Assembly: GCF_002632825.1 (NCBI RefSeq)
Contig: NZ_NJAJ01000004.1
Span: 62,001-126,000, forward strand
Direction of reading: 5' to 3'
DNA length: 64,000 nucleotides
Origin: Xenorhabdus stockiae
GTDB taxonomy: Bacteria > Pseudomonadota > Gammaproteobacteria > Enterobacterales > Enterobacteriaceae
Positions 8,344 to 17,676 of this stretch are shown in pieces (position 1 is the first letter of the stretch; each line of letters starts with the position of its first letter). The notes under the pieces are model-generated. The model searched no databases, was not told the origin of the DNA, and saw only the letters and a program-made list of their open reading frames with translations. The position numbers were made by a program, and so were the translations under genes.

Positions 8344-8688
8344 TTAAAGTGGATAAAATGCTGTTATATTTTCAGCAATTGCAGCACCTAATGTCTTCAG
8401 CCGACATATCACTGCACTTTCATCCTCTCGAGCAAAAAACAAACACGGCTCACCTTCCCACTCAATTACCGCACTTATTATTTGCATATCAGAAATAGAC
8501 TGATGTATCTCATGCAAGATACCCCATGCATGTTCGCCTTCATGGCTTAACAATTTCAGTCCCATCAGGGTATTTCCTATATCTGCCTCTTCTTCTGGCA
8601 AGATTTCAACTCTTGTCCCGACAAAACCAGATGACCACCGATAACTTTGCGGCAGCCTGTGTACTACCGAAAGTTGAATATTATTCAC
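8344..8688 (-). CDS. yejG: YejG family protein
   Basis: This is a 114-residue product of exactly the length of E. coli YejG. It shares the opening QLSVVHRLPQSYRWSSGF, the central LKLLSHEGEHAWG, and EGEPCLFFARED followed by CRLKTLGAAIAE. YejG is a small soluble protein reported to have a ubiquitin-like (beta-grasp) fold; its cellular role is not established. The start is GTG at 8688 with AGGAA upstream. In E. coli yejG sits beside bcr as here, while rtn and yejABEF, which separate it from mepS there, are missing. Confidence 0.88.
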   Translation of the reverse strand: MNNIQLSVVHRLPQSYRWSSGFVGTRVEILPEEEADIGNTLMGLKLLSHEGEHAWGILHEIHQSISDMQIISAVIEWEGEPCLFFAREDESAVICRLKTLGAAIAENITAFYPL

Positions 8689-9317
8689 GTATTATTCCTA
8701 TCAGAAACAACATTAATACATCTAACCACCAGCTGTTGGCTATCGACTTCTCAAAGCCGAATAACCACCCAACAAAAAAGTAAATAAAAAGTTAAAACAA
8801 AAATCACAACATCACACTTTTTTCGTCTTTTATTTAGAAAAAAATGAGATCAAACTCGCACTTTGTATATATTTATACTGTTTTGGTAAAAAATTCAACT
8901 TATTTTTATGTAAAGTGGCAACTTTTTATTCAAAATTTATTTACAAAACGATATTTTTTCTAACGATAAAACACGATAATATTTCTACAATATCCTTTCA
9001 TTACATATGGTTAGTAAAAAACAAAATGTTTACCATATAGAGTCATATATTTAACATTCTTAAATTAACAAAAAACAAACAAAATGGAGCCATTTAGCAT
9101 CATAAAATTAACACCCAGCCATATTGGACTATCTTTTAATTCAATATCTTTATTTATCTAATAAATAAAACTTAATATTCCTTCGGGTTCTTGGGGTATT
9201 TTTGCTTCTGAGTGCGGATCTACCCACTTTAGAAGGAAAAACTCAGATACTGATATAGCAGCTCGATTTCATGAACAAACCATGAAAATGTGATTTAAGA
9301 AACCGTAGATACTGGTA
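8689..9317. other. Long AT-rich gap upstream of yejG, no gene seen
   Basis: From about 8780 to 9170 this is strongly AT-rich with A and T runs and no usable open frame. From 9171 to 9317 composition returns to average, but stops interrupt all frames. One short frame near 9250-9292 reads DTDIAARFHEQTMKM before a stop, which may be a chance or decayed fragment. No RNA gene is evident. Confidence 0.5.
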
Positions 9318-9507
9318 TATAAACAACAGATTTCAAGATGGGTCGCGACGACAAAGGAGAGACAATTTCGTCAGGAACGAATTTATCCAGCTAAAAACAA
9401 GACTCTCAATAATCTCCGGGAATATAGATAACCGTATGCTGATAAAACAGTGGCTGAGGTAAACGAGTGCAGCCAATAAAAAAGCAATTTGAAAGGTGAA
9501 GTCTATG
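9318..9507 (+). repeat. Degenerate ERIC element with internal insertions
   Basis: The first 42 bases agree with the intact ERIC at 34486 in 34 positions (shared GATTTCAAGATG, TCGCG and GGAG). About 50 bp (9360-9409) then interrupt the element, after which ERIC sequence resumes at TAATCTCCGGG. A second insert of about 13 bp follows near 9434. The right end (GCAATTTGAAAGGTGAAGTCTATG) matches the ERIC terminus. Total length is 190 against 127 bp. Confidence 0.75.
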
Positions 9508-9513
9508 GAAATA

Positions 9514-9543
9514 AGAAACCACCTTGTACAACCGGTGGTTTCT
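9514..9543 (-). terminator. bcr terminator
   Basis: A perfect 10-bp stem, AGAAACCACC/GGTGGTTTCT, with a 10-nt loop lies 19 nt past the bcr stop. On the minus strand it is followed by TATTTCC. Confidence 0.65.
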
Positions 9544-9561
9544 ATTAATTATGTGATTATT

Positions 9562-10749
9562 TTATTGTTTTGCTCTGCTTGCATAGACAATCAATGCCAT
9601 TGCTAATATCACGCATAAAGCCATTGAACCAACCATCGGCCAAGCACTTTTTTCAGGAGCAGAAGATAAAATTGCTCCAACCAAAGCAGCAATACTGAAA
9701 CGTAAAGTTCCTGATAATGATGCGACCGTTCCGGCCATATGGGGATAGCCATCCAAAACAACCGCCATTGAGTTAGATGTAATCAAAGAAATACAACTAA
9801 TATAAATTGCAACACCCAATACCAAAGAAATAAAGCCCAAATCCAGCATCGTGCTGAATAACAGCCATAACCCCATAAGAAATTGCACGAACACACCAAA
9901 TTTCAGCATATTCAATGCACCATATTTGCGGACAAATTGGCTATTGATGGTTGTCATAACAAACATAAAGATGATGTTCAACCCGAAGTAATAGCCAAAA
10001 TGCTGCACAGGGACACCATTCAGTTGAATATAAACAAATGAGCCAGCACTGAGGAAAGAAAACATTCCGGCAAAAGAAAAACCACTTGCCAAAATATAGC
10101 ACAAGACCTGACGCTGCCTAAACAGCATCACAAACTGCCCTAGAGTAACCTTTAAGTTAAAACGCAGCCTTCTTTCTTTAGGTAATGTTTCCCTGATAAA
10201 AACCGCTACTAACAATGCCGCTATGACAGCCGCAATTGCAATAGACCAGAAAATAGCATGCCAGTTAAACCACACCATCATTATTCCACCCAGCATAGGA
10301 GCCAGTAGCGGAGCAATGATCATAACCAGCGTCACAAATGACATACTGCGAGAAAATTCATCTTTGGTGAATATATCACGCATTAAGGCATTGATCACAA
10401 CGCTGGCCGCAGCGGCTGCAAAACCGTGCAAAAACCGCATGGAAATAAAAGTGTCAATATTTTGAGCCAGAGCACATGCGGCAGAAGATATTGCAAAAAC
10501 AGCCACTCCACCTAAAATAACCGGCTTACGCCCCAGACTGTCAGACATTGGTCCATAAACTATCTGACCAATAGCAAACCCTAAAATATAGCTGTTCAGG
10601 GTCATTTGTACTTTGCCATCACTGACGCCGAAATCAGAAGCTATTGTTGGCATACTCGGCAAATACATATCAATTGCCAGTGGCATCAGCATAGAAATTA
10701 GCCCAAGAATAAGGACTAACCCCAAATAAGATAATCGTTGTTGTTGCAC
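9562..10749 (-). CDS. bcr: Bcr/CflA family drug efflux transporter
   Basis: This is a 395-residue major facilitator with 12 predicted membrane segments, a drug/proton antiporter related to bicyclomycin resistance. The loop 2-3 motif reads GQIVYGPMSDSLGRKPV near residue 63. AAAAASVVINALMRDIF near 110 and ASGFSFAGMFSFLSAGSFVYI near 220 match E. coli Bcr. The start is GTG with GGGAAGAAA upstream. It lies 40 bp downstream of rsuA on the same strand, as in E. coli, and may be cotranscribed. Confidence 0.93.
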   Translation of the reverse strand: MQQQRLSYLGLVLILGLISMLMPLAIDMYLPSMPTIASDFGVSDGKVQMTLNSYILGFAIGQIVYGPMSDSLGRKPVILGGVAVFAISSAACALAQNIDTFISMRFLHGFAAAAASVVINALMRDIFTKDEFSRSMSFVTLVMIIAPLLAPMLGGIMMVWFNWHAIFWSIAIAAVIAALLVAVFIRETLPKERRLRFNLKVTLGQFVMLFRQRQVLCYILASGFSFAGMFSFLSAGSFVYIQLNGVPVQHFGYYFGLNIIFMFVMTTINSQFVRKYGALNMLKFGVFVQFLMGLWLLFSTMLDLGFISLVLGVAIYISCISLITSNSMAVVLDGYPHMAGTVASLSGTLRFSIAALVGAILSSAPEKSAWPMVGSMALCVILAMALIVYASRAKQ

Positions 10750-10789
10750 TCGTTTCTTCCCAAAACAACTTGATAAAATAGATAAAAAA

Positions 10790-11497
10790 TTAAGCTGTTG
10801 GCATGTTTATGCTCTTGATTTCATTCTCTGTCAGCATCCTGTATTCACCGGGATCCAAATCAGGATCCAGATAAATATCACCGATGCGCTCACGATGGAG
10901 TTCAACGACATGGTTTCCAACAGCAGCGAACATTCTTTTTACCTGATGATACCGCCCTTCACTGATAGTCAGACGTACACGCTGAGGCTCAATAATCTCT
11001 AATTTGGCGGGCTTCGTCAGTGTTTTTTCCCCATTCAGCCGGATACCTGTGAGAAATTTTTCTTCAGTATCCGCTGAAATCGGGTTCTCCAGTGTCACAA
11101 GATAAGTTTTTTCACAATGATGCTTAGGTGAAGTGATGCGATGTGACCACTGCCCATCGTCAGTCAATAAAACTAAGCCTGTTGTATCAATATCCAACCG
11201 TCCTGCTGAATGTAATTTATGGGCAACAGGCTCATCAATAAAATATAAAATTGTCGGATTGGCGGGATCATCAGTCGAGCACACATATCCCTGTGGCTTA
11301 TTCAGCATAAAATAACGTGGGCCATCTAATTGCTCCAGAACCGTTCCTTCATAAGCAACGGTCTGCTCAAGTTTCAGTTTATATGCCCCTGTTTTAATAA
11401 TTTCATTATCGACAGTAACCCGACCAGCTCGTAATTCACGCCCAACATCGTTACGGCTGATACCTAATTGTTGTGATAAAAATTTATCCAATCGCAT
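10790..11497 (-). CDS. rsuA: 16S rRNA pseudouridine(516) synthase RsuA
   Basis: This is a 235-residue cytoplasmic enzyme that isomerises U516 of 16S rRNA. An S4-like RNA-binding domain covers residues 1-60 ([15 protein letters not shown]...). The catalytic segment of the RsuA family follows, [18 protein letters not shown] with the nucleophilic aspartate near residue 102. Then come KTYLVTLE and [18 protein letters not shown]. Length compares with 231 in E. coli. It is divergent from radD. Confidence 0.96.
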   Translation of the reverse strand: MRLDKFLSQQLGISRNDVGRELRAGRVTVDNEIIKTGAYKLKLEQTVAYEGTVLEQLDGPRYFMLNKPQGYVCSTDDPANPTILYFIDEPVAHKLHSAGRLDIDTTGLVLLTDDGQWSHRITSPKHHCEKTYLVTLENPISADTEEKFLTGIRLNGEKTLTKPAKLEIIEPQRVRLTISEGRYHQVKRMFAAVGNHVVELHRERIGDIYLDPDLDPGEYRMLTENEIKSINMPTA

Positions 11498-11681
11498 GTA
11501 TAGCTATACCTAACAAAAAATAATCTAAAAAAATCGCAAAAATGACTTTAAGCCTACTACTGAATGACAAGATTAAACAGATAATTTATAGCGTAATTGT
11601 AAAATCAATAAATAGAACAGACAAAAATGCTATTCTCTCTGTCAACGATTTTTACCCGATATCCGTGACAGTAATATAACA

Positions 11682-13439
11682 ATGGCTTTTACCTTACGCC
11701 CTTATCAGCAAGAAGCGGTAGATGCGACCATCCGCCATTTCCGCCAACATAAAGAACCCGCAGTTATTGTCTTACCTACTGGTGCAGGTAAGAGTCTTGT
11801 CATTGCTGAGCTGGCAAAGCTGGCTCATGGTCGGGTTTTGGTTCTAGCACATGTTAAAGAACTTGTTGCACAAAACCATAGTAAGTATTGTTCATATAAC
11901 CTCACGGCTGCTATTTTTTCTGCCGGACTGCACCAAAAACAGAGCGAAGGAAAAGTTGTTTTTGGTAGTATTCAGTCCGTTGCCCGTAACTTAGATCGTT
12001 TCAACCATCAATTTTCACTGCTAATCATCGATGAATGTCATCGAATCAGCGATGACGAAAATAGCCAATATCAACAAATTATCCAACAACTCCAAAAAAA
12101 TAATCCAAAACTACGCATTCTGGGATTAACCGCTACTCCTTACCGTTTAGGTGCTGGCTGGATATATCAGTATCACTACCACGGTATGATCCGCGGCGAT
12201 GAAAATTGCTTCTTTCGTGACTGTATTTATGAGCTTCCGTTGCGCTATATGATAAAGCATAATTTTCTCGTTCCTCCGGAAAGATTAGATATGCCCGTTA
12301 TGCAGTATGATTTCAGTCAGGTACGCACCAGCCAGCAGGGTATTTTCAATACAGCTGAATTGAATCGGGAAATTAAGCGACAAAAACGCATCACACCACA
12401 TATTGTCAGGCAAATTATTGAGTATGCAGAAGATCGGAAAGGCGTCATGATTTTCGCAGCTACAGTTGAACATGCTAAAGAAATATCCCTGTTACTCCCG
12501 GTAGGACAAGCTGCATTAGTCAGTGCCGATACACCAAGCCATGAGCGAGATCTCTTGATCAACGCATTCAAAAAGCAGCAATTACGTTATATGGTCAATG
12601 TTGCTGTACTGACAACGGGATTTGATGCTCCCCATGTTGATCTTATTGCGATATTACGTCCGACGGAGTCCGTGAGTCTTTATCAACAAATCGTTGGAAG
12701 GGGGCTGCGTTTATTCCCCGACAAAAAAGAATGCCTAATCTTAGATTATGCAGGTAATCCCCATGACCTTTATACGCCAGAAGTCGGAAGCCACAAGCCC
12801 GACTCACAAAATCAGCCTGTACAGGTATTCTGCCCGCTCTGCCGATTTGCCAATACTTTCTGGGGAAAATGTACCGCAAAAGGAGACATAATTGAGCATT
12901 TTGGACGTCGCTGTCAGGGATGGGAAGAAGACGAGAATGGAAAACGGCATCAATGTGATTTTCGCTTTCGTTTTAAATCTTGTCCACATTGCGGCACAGA
13001 AAATGACATAGCAGCCCGACGTTGTCATCATTGTCAGGAAGTACTCGTTGATCCTGATGATATGCTAAAAGCAGCACTTAAACTTAAAGATGCTCTGGTG
13101 TTACGTTGTGGGGGGATGCAGTTAACTCCGGGTAATGACAACAAAGGTGAGTGGCTCAAGATTACTTATTACGATGAAGACGGTGCAAATGTCTCTGAGT
13201 TATTTCGTTTAACAACACCAGCCCAGAAAAAAGTGTTTGAACTTCAATTTATACGCCACCATCAGCGTGCTCCGGGGGTTCCTTTATCTTGGAAAACTGC
13301 CGACGATATCGCGCAACAACTTCCTTTACTGCGACATCCAGACTTTGTTGTAGCACGGAAAAAAGGACAATTCTGGCAGATTAGGGAAAAAATATTTGAT
13401 TATCAGGGCCGCTTCCGCCGGGCTAATGCTCTGTATTAA
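11682..13439 (+). CDS. radD: RadD (YejH), SF2 helicase-like ATPase
   Basis: This 585-residue protein acts in double-strand break repair and replication-gap tolerance. Walker A is PTGAGKS near residue 31, the DEAD-box variant is IDECHRI near 117, motif III is LGLTATPYR near 152, and the helicase C-terminal arginine finger motif is [14 protein letters not shown] near 335. Two C-terminal zinc-finger-like clusters follow (CPLC...CQGW and [18 protein letters not shown]). Length matches E. coli (586). The ATG at 11682 is preceded by GTGACAGTAAT, a weak binding site. Confidence 0.95.
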   Translation: MAFTLRPYQQEAVDATIRHFRQHKEPAVIVLPTGAGKSLVIAELAKLAHGRVLVLAHVKELVAQNHSKYCSYNLTAAIFSAGLHQKQSEGKVVFGSIQSVARNLDRFNHQFSLLIIDECHRISDDENSQYQQIIQQLQKNNPKLRILGLTATPYRLGAGWIYQYHYHGMIRGDENCFFRDCIYELPLRYMIKHNFLVPPERLDMPVMQYDFSQVRTSQQGIFNTAELNREIKRQKRITPHIVRQIIEYAEDRKGVMIFAATVEHAKEISLLLPVGQAALVSADTPSHERDLLINAFKKQQLRYMVNVAVLTTGFDAPHVDLIAILRPTESVSLYQQIVGRGLRLFPDKKECLILDYAGNPHDLYTPEVGSHKPDSQNQPVQVFCPLCRFANTFWGKCTAKGDIIEHFGRRCQGWEEDENGKRHQCDFRFRFKSCPHCGTENDIAARRCHHCQEVLVDPDDMLKAALKLKDALVLRCGGMQLTPGNDNKGEWLKITYYDEDGANVSELFRLTTPAQKKVFELQFIRHHQRAPGVPLSWKTADDIAQQLPLLRHPDFVVARKKGQFWQIREKIFDYQGRFRRANALY

Positions 13440-13546
13440 ATAACACAATCACAGACAGCAGAGTACTTTATATTTGCTGTCATACCGGTTTTTCGTTAAA
13501 ATGCCGCCCGCTTAGCGTAATACATAATGTTAAGCCAAATATCGAA

Positions 13547-13572
13547 CCTGCTGCTGGGTCGCCTGTAGCAGG
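13547..13572 (+). promoter_or_regulatory. Hairpin in the rplY leader
   Basis: CCTGCT (13547-13552) pairs with AGCAGG (13567-13572) in the rplY 5' leader. In E. coli the rplY leader is reported to carry an autoregulatory target for L25. That this hairpin is the same element is inference from position and sequence. Confidence 0.4.
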
Positions 13573-13600
13573 ATTTATTTTCTTCTTTTATAGAGAAAAA

Positions 13601-13885
13601 ATGATGTTAACTATTAATGCAGAAGTACGTAAAGAGCAGGGTAAGGGTGCGAGCCGCCGCCTGCGCAGAGCTAACAAGTTTCCAGCAATCATTTATGGTG
13701 GTAACCAAGAGCCAGTTTCTATCGAACTGGATCACGATGCAGTTATCAACCACGAAAGCAAGCCAGAATTCTACGAAGTTCTGACTCTGGTCGTTGATGG
13801 TAAAGAAACTAAAGTTAAAGTGCAGGCAGTACAGCGTCATCCGTTTAAACCTAAACTGACGCACATTGATTTCCTGCGTGCTTAA
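13601..13885 (+). CDS. rplY: 50S ribosomal protein L25
   Basis: This is a 94-residue 5S rRNA-binding ribosomal protein. It shows the enterobacterial short L25 form, [21 protein letters not shown], then [13 protein letters not shown] and the final [15 protein letters not shown]. Two ATGs are adjacent (13601 and 13604); comparison with E. coli (MFTINAEV) favours 13604, giving 93 residues. Codon use is strongly biased as expected for a ribosomal protein. It is monocistronic, with a strong terminator after it. Confidence 0.97.
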   Translation: MMLTINAEVRKEQGKGASRRLRRANKFPAIIYGGNQEPVSIELDHDAVINHESKPEFYEVLTLVVDGKETKVKVQAVQRHPFKPKLTHIDFLRA

Positions 13886-13920
13886 TTAGCCAGAATCGAG
13901 CTTTTATCGGGACGCCGAGT

Positions 13921-13948
13921 AAATAACGCCGCATTTGCGGCGTTATTT
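13921..13948. terminator. Bidirectional terminator rplY/yejK
   Basis: A perfect 12-bp stem, AAATAACGCCGC/GCGGCGTTATTT with an ATTT loop, lies between convergent rplY and yejK. T-rich flanks lie on both strands. Confidence 0.9.
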
Positions 13949-13991
13949 ATTTCTGGCTTTTACGAAAACTTTAACCTTAAAACCGACAACA

Positions 13992-14999
13992 TTAGTGATT
14001 ATTACTGCCACGGCGTTGCAGCTGATCCCGTAGATTTGGTGGCGTTCCCTTAATCGTCAATGTATCCGTCGTTGGATCCCAGAAAATTCTTTCTCCAAGC
14101 AACATGGCATCAAAGTTAATCGTTAACCCGCCACCACTACCGGCAAATTTAGTTAATTGACGCAACGTACTGCGATCTGCCGGGAAGCTTTCTTCCAGCT
14201 CATAGTCTTGACTTTGGGAGAATTGCTGAAAATTCTGTTCACCTAATGGAGGTAATTCCTGCGATAATTCTTGCAGCTTAATCTCTTCGCCCGCCTGTAA
14301 CTGCTCATTGCAGTAACTGTAAACTTGTTGGCGATAAGCCTGTCGCTCATTTTTATCAAGCTGAGCAGATTCGCAATAATCATCCACGGCCTGCAATAAT
14401 CCTTTATTCTGCACCTTAGCATTCATTCCTTCACTGGCGGCAAGAAAATCCATAAAAAAGTCAGATACCTTGCGCCCTACCCGACCTTTCAGGAAAGTCA
14501 GATAGCGGCAGGATTCAGGATTAGTTTCCCATTCTGTCAAATCAATTCTGGCAACGATATCAGCATGTGGGATATCAAGATATTGTGTCGTATTGACATC
14601 CAGAGCCTCATCGACTGAGGTACTACTACAGCTATTCAGAACTGCGATTAGCAAATACTCCACAGCCAAATATCGATATTGGCAAAATAATACCGTGCCA
14701 CCTTCTGCAAACGGGTATTTTATCAGTTCATCTTTCAGACGAACGGTTGCCGCTCGGCTAAAACCTAAAAAATCTTCATTTCCCTTGCGCTGATGGCGAA
14801 GTGATTCAGCCAGCTCACTTTCATCACTGAACACACCATAAGCCTTGCTTTTAGCGCTATACACACGATGTAATTCAGCCATCATCTCTTCGACTACCTG
14901 ATTGGTATCCAGCAGAGAATCCCGCAAAATCACTTCCAGTGTTTGTTCGTCACGTTTAATCAACTGATGTAACGCGATCTGGGTAATTTCCAGACTCAT
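13992..14999 (-). CDS. yejK: Nucleoid-associated protein YejK (NdpA)
   Basis: This is a 335-residue protein of exactly the E. coli length. NdpA is a nucleoid-associated protein that can interact with topoisomerases. Recognisable stretches are [18 protein letters not shown] at the start, [25 protein letters not shown] around residue 90 and [36 protein letters not shown] near the C-terminus (given here only as landmarks). The frame extends further upstream, but AAAAGGAGTAG before the ATG at 14999 decides the start. It is divergent from yejL. Confidence 0.95.
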   Translation of the reverse strand: MSLEITQIALHQLIKRDEQTLEVILRDSLLDTNQVVEEMMAELHRVYSAKSKAYGVFSDESELAESLRHQRKGNEDFLGFSRAATVRLKDELIKYPFAEGGTVLFCQYRYLAVEYLLIAVLNSCSSTSVDEALDVNTTQYLDIPHADIVARIDLTEWETNPESCRYLTFLKGRVGRKVSDFFMDFLAASEGMNAKVQNKGLLQAVDDYCESAQLDKNERQAYRQQVYSYCNEQLQAGEEIKLQELSQELPPLGEQNFQQFSQSQDYELEESFPADRSTLRQLTKFAGSGGGLTINFDAMLLGERIFWDPTTDTLTIKGTPPNLRDQLQRRGSNNH

Positions 15000-15276
15000 T
15001 ATTTCTACTCCTTTTACAGCACTGACCTTCTGGGTATTGCAGTTAGCGGCGTATTCAAACACTGTTCCCTCTCTGCTGCAACCAAAAAACCCAATGATGG
15101 AAAAGTGTTCACAATTTAATTATTCGCGTTCCCCATATCACAGGCTAAAATGAGGCAGCAGGCACAAGAATGGCAACAATTTGTACAATAAGGAAATTAA
15201 ATTGTCATAAAAAAGCAGAAAATAGCCCCTCTATACGGTAATATATTGGGCTTTGTACATTCAGGATATTTGAGTC

Positions 15277-15504
15277 ATGCCACAGTCATCTCGCTACAGC
15301 GATGAAAAAGTTGAACATTTATTAGCTGAACTAGTAAGTGTTTTCGAAAAAAACCACGTGCCTACCGATCTTTCATTGATGGTTTTAGGCAACATGGTCA
15401 CGAATTTGATCAACACGAGTATTGCACCAGCCCAACGCAAACATATCGCAAACTCGTTTGCACACGCGTTACAATCTTCAATTAACGAAGATAAAGCGCA
15501 TTAA
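15277..15504 (+). CDS. yejL: YejL, UPF0352 protein
   Basis: This is a 75-residue helical protein of the UPF0352 family, the same length as E. coli YejL, beginning [16 protein letters not shown] and containing [13 protein letters not shown]. Its function is unknown. It sits 31 bp upstream of yejM on the same strand, so the two are probably cotranscribed. Confidence 0.93.
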   Translation: MPQSSRYSDEKVEHLLAELVSVFEKNHVPTDLSLMVLGNMVTNLINTSIAPAQRKHIANSFAHALQSSINEDKAH

Positions 15505-15535
15505 TTTTTCCATTAAAAAATTAACGTAAGAAAAT

Positions 15536-17278
15536 ATGGTGACTAACCGCCAGCACTATCGCGAAAAAGTTTCTCAAATGATCAGTTGGGGGCACTGGTT
15601 CGCTCTGTTCAATATCGTGTTCAGTCTTGTGCTGGGCAGTCGCTATTTATTCGCATCTGACTGGCCGGGTTCGCTGTTTGGTCGCATTTATGCGCTGGTC
15701 AGTTGGCTCGGTCATTTTAGCTTTATTGTTTTTGCCGCTTATTTACTGGTGTTATTTCCGCTGACATTTATTGTGATGTCACAGCGTTTACTGCGATTTC
15801 TTTCCGCAGCTCTGGCAACAGCAGGGTTAACACTACTGATATTTGACTCTTCCATTTATGTGCGTTTTCACCTGCACCTGACACCATTGGTATGGGATTT
15901 GGTTACTAATCCTGAACAGGGTGAACGGGCAAGAGAATGGCAATTGATGTTCATCTGCATTCCGCTTATTTTTCTGGTGCAGATGCTGTATGGAACCTGG
16001 AGCTGGCAAAAATTACGCAGCCTGAATCGGCAAAAGCTCGGTAAACCTATGGCGGCTATCTTTATCACAGCTTTTGTGGCCTCCCATATGATGTATATCT
16101 GGGCAGATGCTAATTTCTATCGCCCTATCACCATGCAACGCTCAAATCTACCGCTTTCATACCCGATGACAGCGCGTAAATTTCTTGAGAAACATGGTTT
16201 GCTGGATAAGAACGAATATCAACGCCGTATCAGTCAGCAAGGAAACCCTGCTGCTCTGACCATTGAGTATCCATTGAATAATCTGTCTTACCGCGATAGC
16301 GGCCGCGGTTATAATTTATTATTGCTGGTTGTGGATAGTCTGGATAATGGTGACATTACAGCAAATAAAATGCCATTTCTTGAGCGCTTCACAAAGAACA
16401 ATATTCAGTTCACTCAGCATTTTAGTACCGGTATGAAAAACGATACTGCGTTGTTTGGTTTATTCTACGGTATATCATCAGGCTATCTGGATAGTATCCT
16501 TTATAGTCGAAAACCCTCAGCACTTATTGATGCCTTAACTCACCAAAAGTATCAGTTTGGTCTGTATTCATCAGATGGATTCCAGACACCTCTTTATAGG
16601 CAGGCTATTTTAACCGATTACTCGCTTCCCTACGAAACTAACCCAAATGACAACCTCACTGTAGAGCAATGGCAGCAGTGGCTAAATTCGCGTAATAGTA
16701 CTACACCATGGTTCTCATTTTTAAACCTTAATGGTATTTCTCCTTCGTCAATTCAGGTTGATAAAAAAACACTGGATACTGAAATCAATAACGTTTTAGA
16801 TACACTGAAAAATAAAAGTATTTTGGACAACACTATCGTTGTTATTACTGCTAAGCATGGCAGCACCATCAAAAACAACGATCCAAAATGGTTTATCGGT
16901 GACAAATTTAATCGTAAGCAAATGCACGTTCCATTGATCATTCATTGGCCAGGAACACCTGCACAAGTTATTAACAAACTGACCGGTCATCAGGATGTTA
17001 TGACTACATTAATGCAGCGTTTATTGCACGTAAGCAACTCACCTGATGATTACTCTCAGGGAGAAGACCTATTCAGAGGCCAAAGAAATATTCCTTGGCT
17101 CATTACCGGTGAGAACGGTTCACTGATCGTGACAACGACTGAAAACACAATTTATCTTTCCAAAGATGGGGACTACCATCTGTACGACTCAGATGGCAAT
17201 GAAATCCAGAACGCAAAACCGAATCTTACTCAGTTATTACAAATACTGACTGAAATCAAACGATTTTTAGCAAACTAA
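15536..17278 (+). CDS. yejM: YejM/PbgA/LapC, inner-membrane regulator of LPS synthesis
   Basis: This 580-residue protein has five N-terminal membrane segments (to about residue 190) and a periplasmic sulfatase/alkaline-phosphatase-like domain. In E. coli it binds lipid A and the LapB-FtsH system and so sets LpxC stability. The segment ASHMMYIWADANFYRPITM near residue 180 is the highly conserved linker at the membrane interface. The pseudo-catalytic domain contains LLLVVDSLDNGD, FGLFYGISSGYLD and HVPLIIHWPG. Length is 586 in E. coli. It ends 75 bp before the tRNA-Pro gene. Confidence 0.95.
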   Translation: MVTNRQHYREKVSQMISWGHWFALFNIVFSLVLGSRYLFASDWPGSLFGRIYALVSWLGHFSFIVFAAYLLVLFPLTFIVMSQRLLRFLSAALATAGLTLLIFDSSIYVRFHLHLTPLVWDLVTNPEQGERAREWQLMFICIPLIFLVQMLYGTWSWQKLRSLNRQKLGKPMAAIFITAFVASHMMYIWADANFYRPITMQRSNLPLSYPMTARKFLEKHGLLDKNEYQRRISQQGNPAALTIEYPLNNLSYRDSGRGYNLLLLVVDSLDNGDITANKMPFLERFTKNNIQFTQHFSTGMKNDTALFGLFYGISSGYLDSILYSRKPSALIDALTHQKYQFGLYSSDGFQTPLYRQAILTDYSLPYETNPNDNLTVEQWQQWLNSRNSTTPWFSFLNLNGISPSSIQVDKKTLDTEINNVLDTLKNKSILDNTIVVITAKHGSTIKNNDPKWFIGDKFNRKQMHVPLIIHWPGTPAQVINKLTGHQDVMTTLMQRLLHVSNSPDDYSQGEDLFRGQRNIPWLITGENGSLIVTTTENTIYLSKDGDYHLYDSDGNEIQNAKPNLTQLLQILTEIKRFLAN

Positions 17279-17353
17279 TTGCCGAAAAATCAATCACTCA
17301 CTAAAGAAGGGACTTGCTTTGCGAATAAAAAAAGGTACTATAAGCAAAGTCAT

Positions 17354-17430
17354 CGGCATGTAGCGCAGCCTGGTAGCGCACCGTCATGGGGTGTCGGGGG
17401 TCGTAGGTTCAAATCCTATCATGCCGACCA
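17354..17430 (+). tRNA. proL: tRNA-Pro (GGG anticodon)
   Basis: The 77-nt sequence begins CGGCATGTAGCGCAGCCTGG, has T-loop GGTTCAAATCC and ends in an encoded CCA. The acceptor stem CGGCATG pairs with CATGCCG. The anticodon GGG is at 17388-17390. It is nearly identical to E. coli proL, which also follows yejM. The 3' end is adjacent to prophage DNA, a common use of tRNA genes as attachment sites. Confidence 0.97.
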
Positions 17431-17441
17431 AATTTCCCTAG

Positions 17442-17470
17442 AAAAACCAACCTGTTAGGGTTGGTTTTTT
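17442..17470 (+). terminator. Terminator after tRNA-Pro
   Basis: The stem AACCAACC/GGTTGGTT with a TGTTAG loop and flanking A and T runs lies 12 nt downstream of the tRNA CCA. Confidence 0.85.
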
Positions 17471-17487
17471 ATACTCCAAATTTACTT

Positions 17488-17520
17488 GGTGTAAAACTGG
17501 TGTAAAATGGGTGTAAAACC
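17488..17520. repeat. Three 11-bp tandem GGTGTAAAA repeats
   Basis: GGTGTAAAA occurs at 17488, 17499 and 17510, exactly 11 bp apart, each followed by two variable bases. It lies 58 bp past the tRNA gene. Arrays of short direct repeats beside a tRNA attachment site are typical arm-type sites of tyrosine integrases, but no integrase gene is present here. The role is inferred. Confidence 0.6.
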
Positions 17521-17676
17521 CTCCGCAAAAACACTGATTCACTGAGCTAAGAAATAATCATATTTTGATTGTCTCCTCACTCAAATTTACCCACCTATCT
17601 ATTCCCTAACTTTTGTGCTTTACAATTACGATGTATGGTCATCAGTTTAATTTTTCTATTGCTTAACCCTACTACC

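Noticed and set aside
8289..8783. Two short plus-strand frames opposite yejG
   Set aside because: They overlap the well supported YejG gene and a terminator, and have no protein-like features.
17488..17520. The three GGTGTAAAA units considered as a CRISPR-like array
   Set aside because: Units are only 11 bp with no spacers and no cas genes nearby; integrase arm sites fit better.
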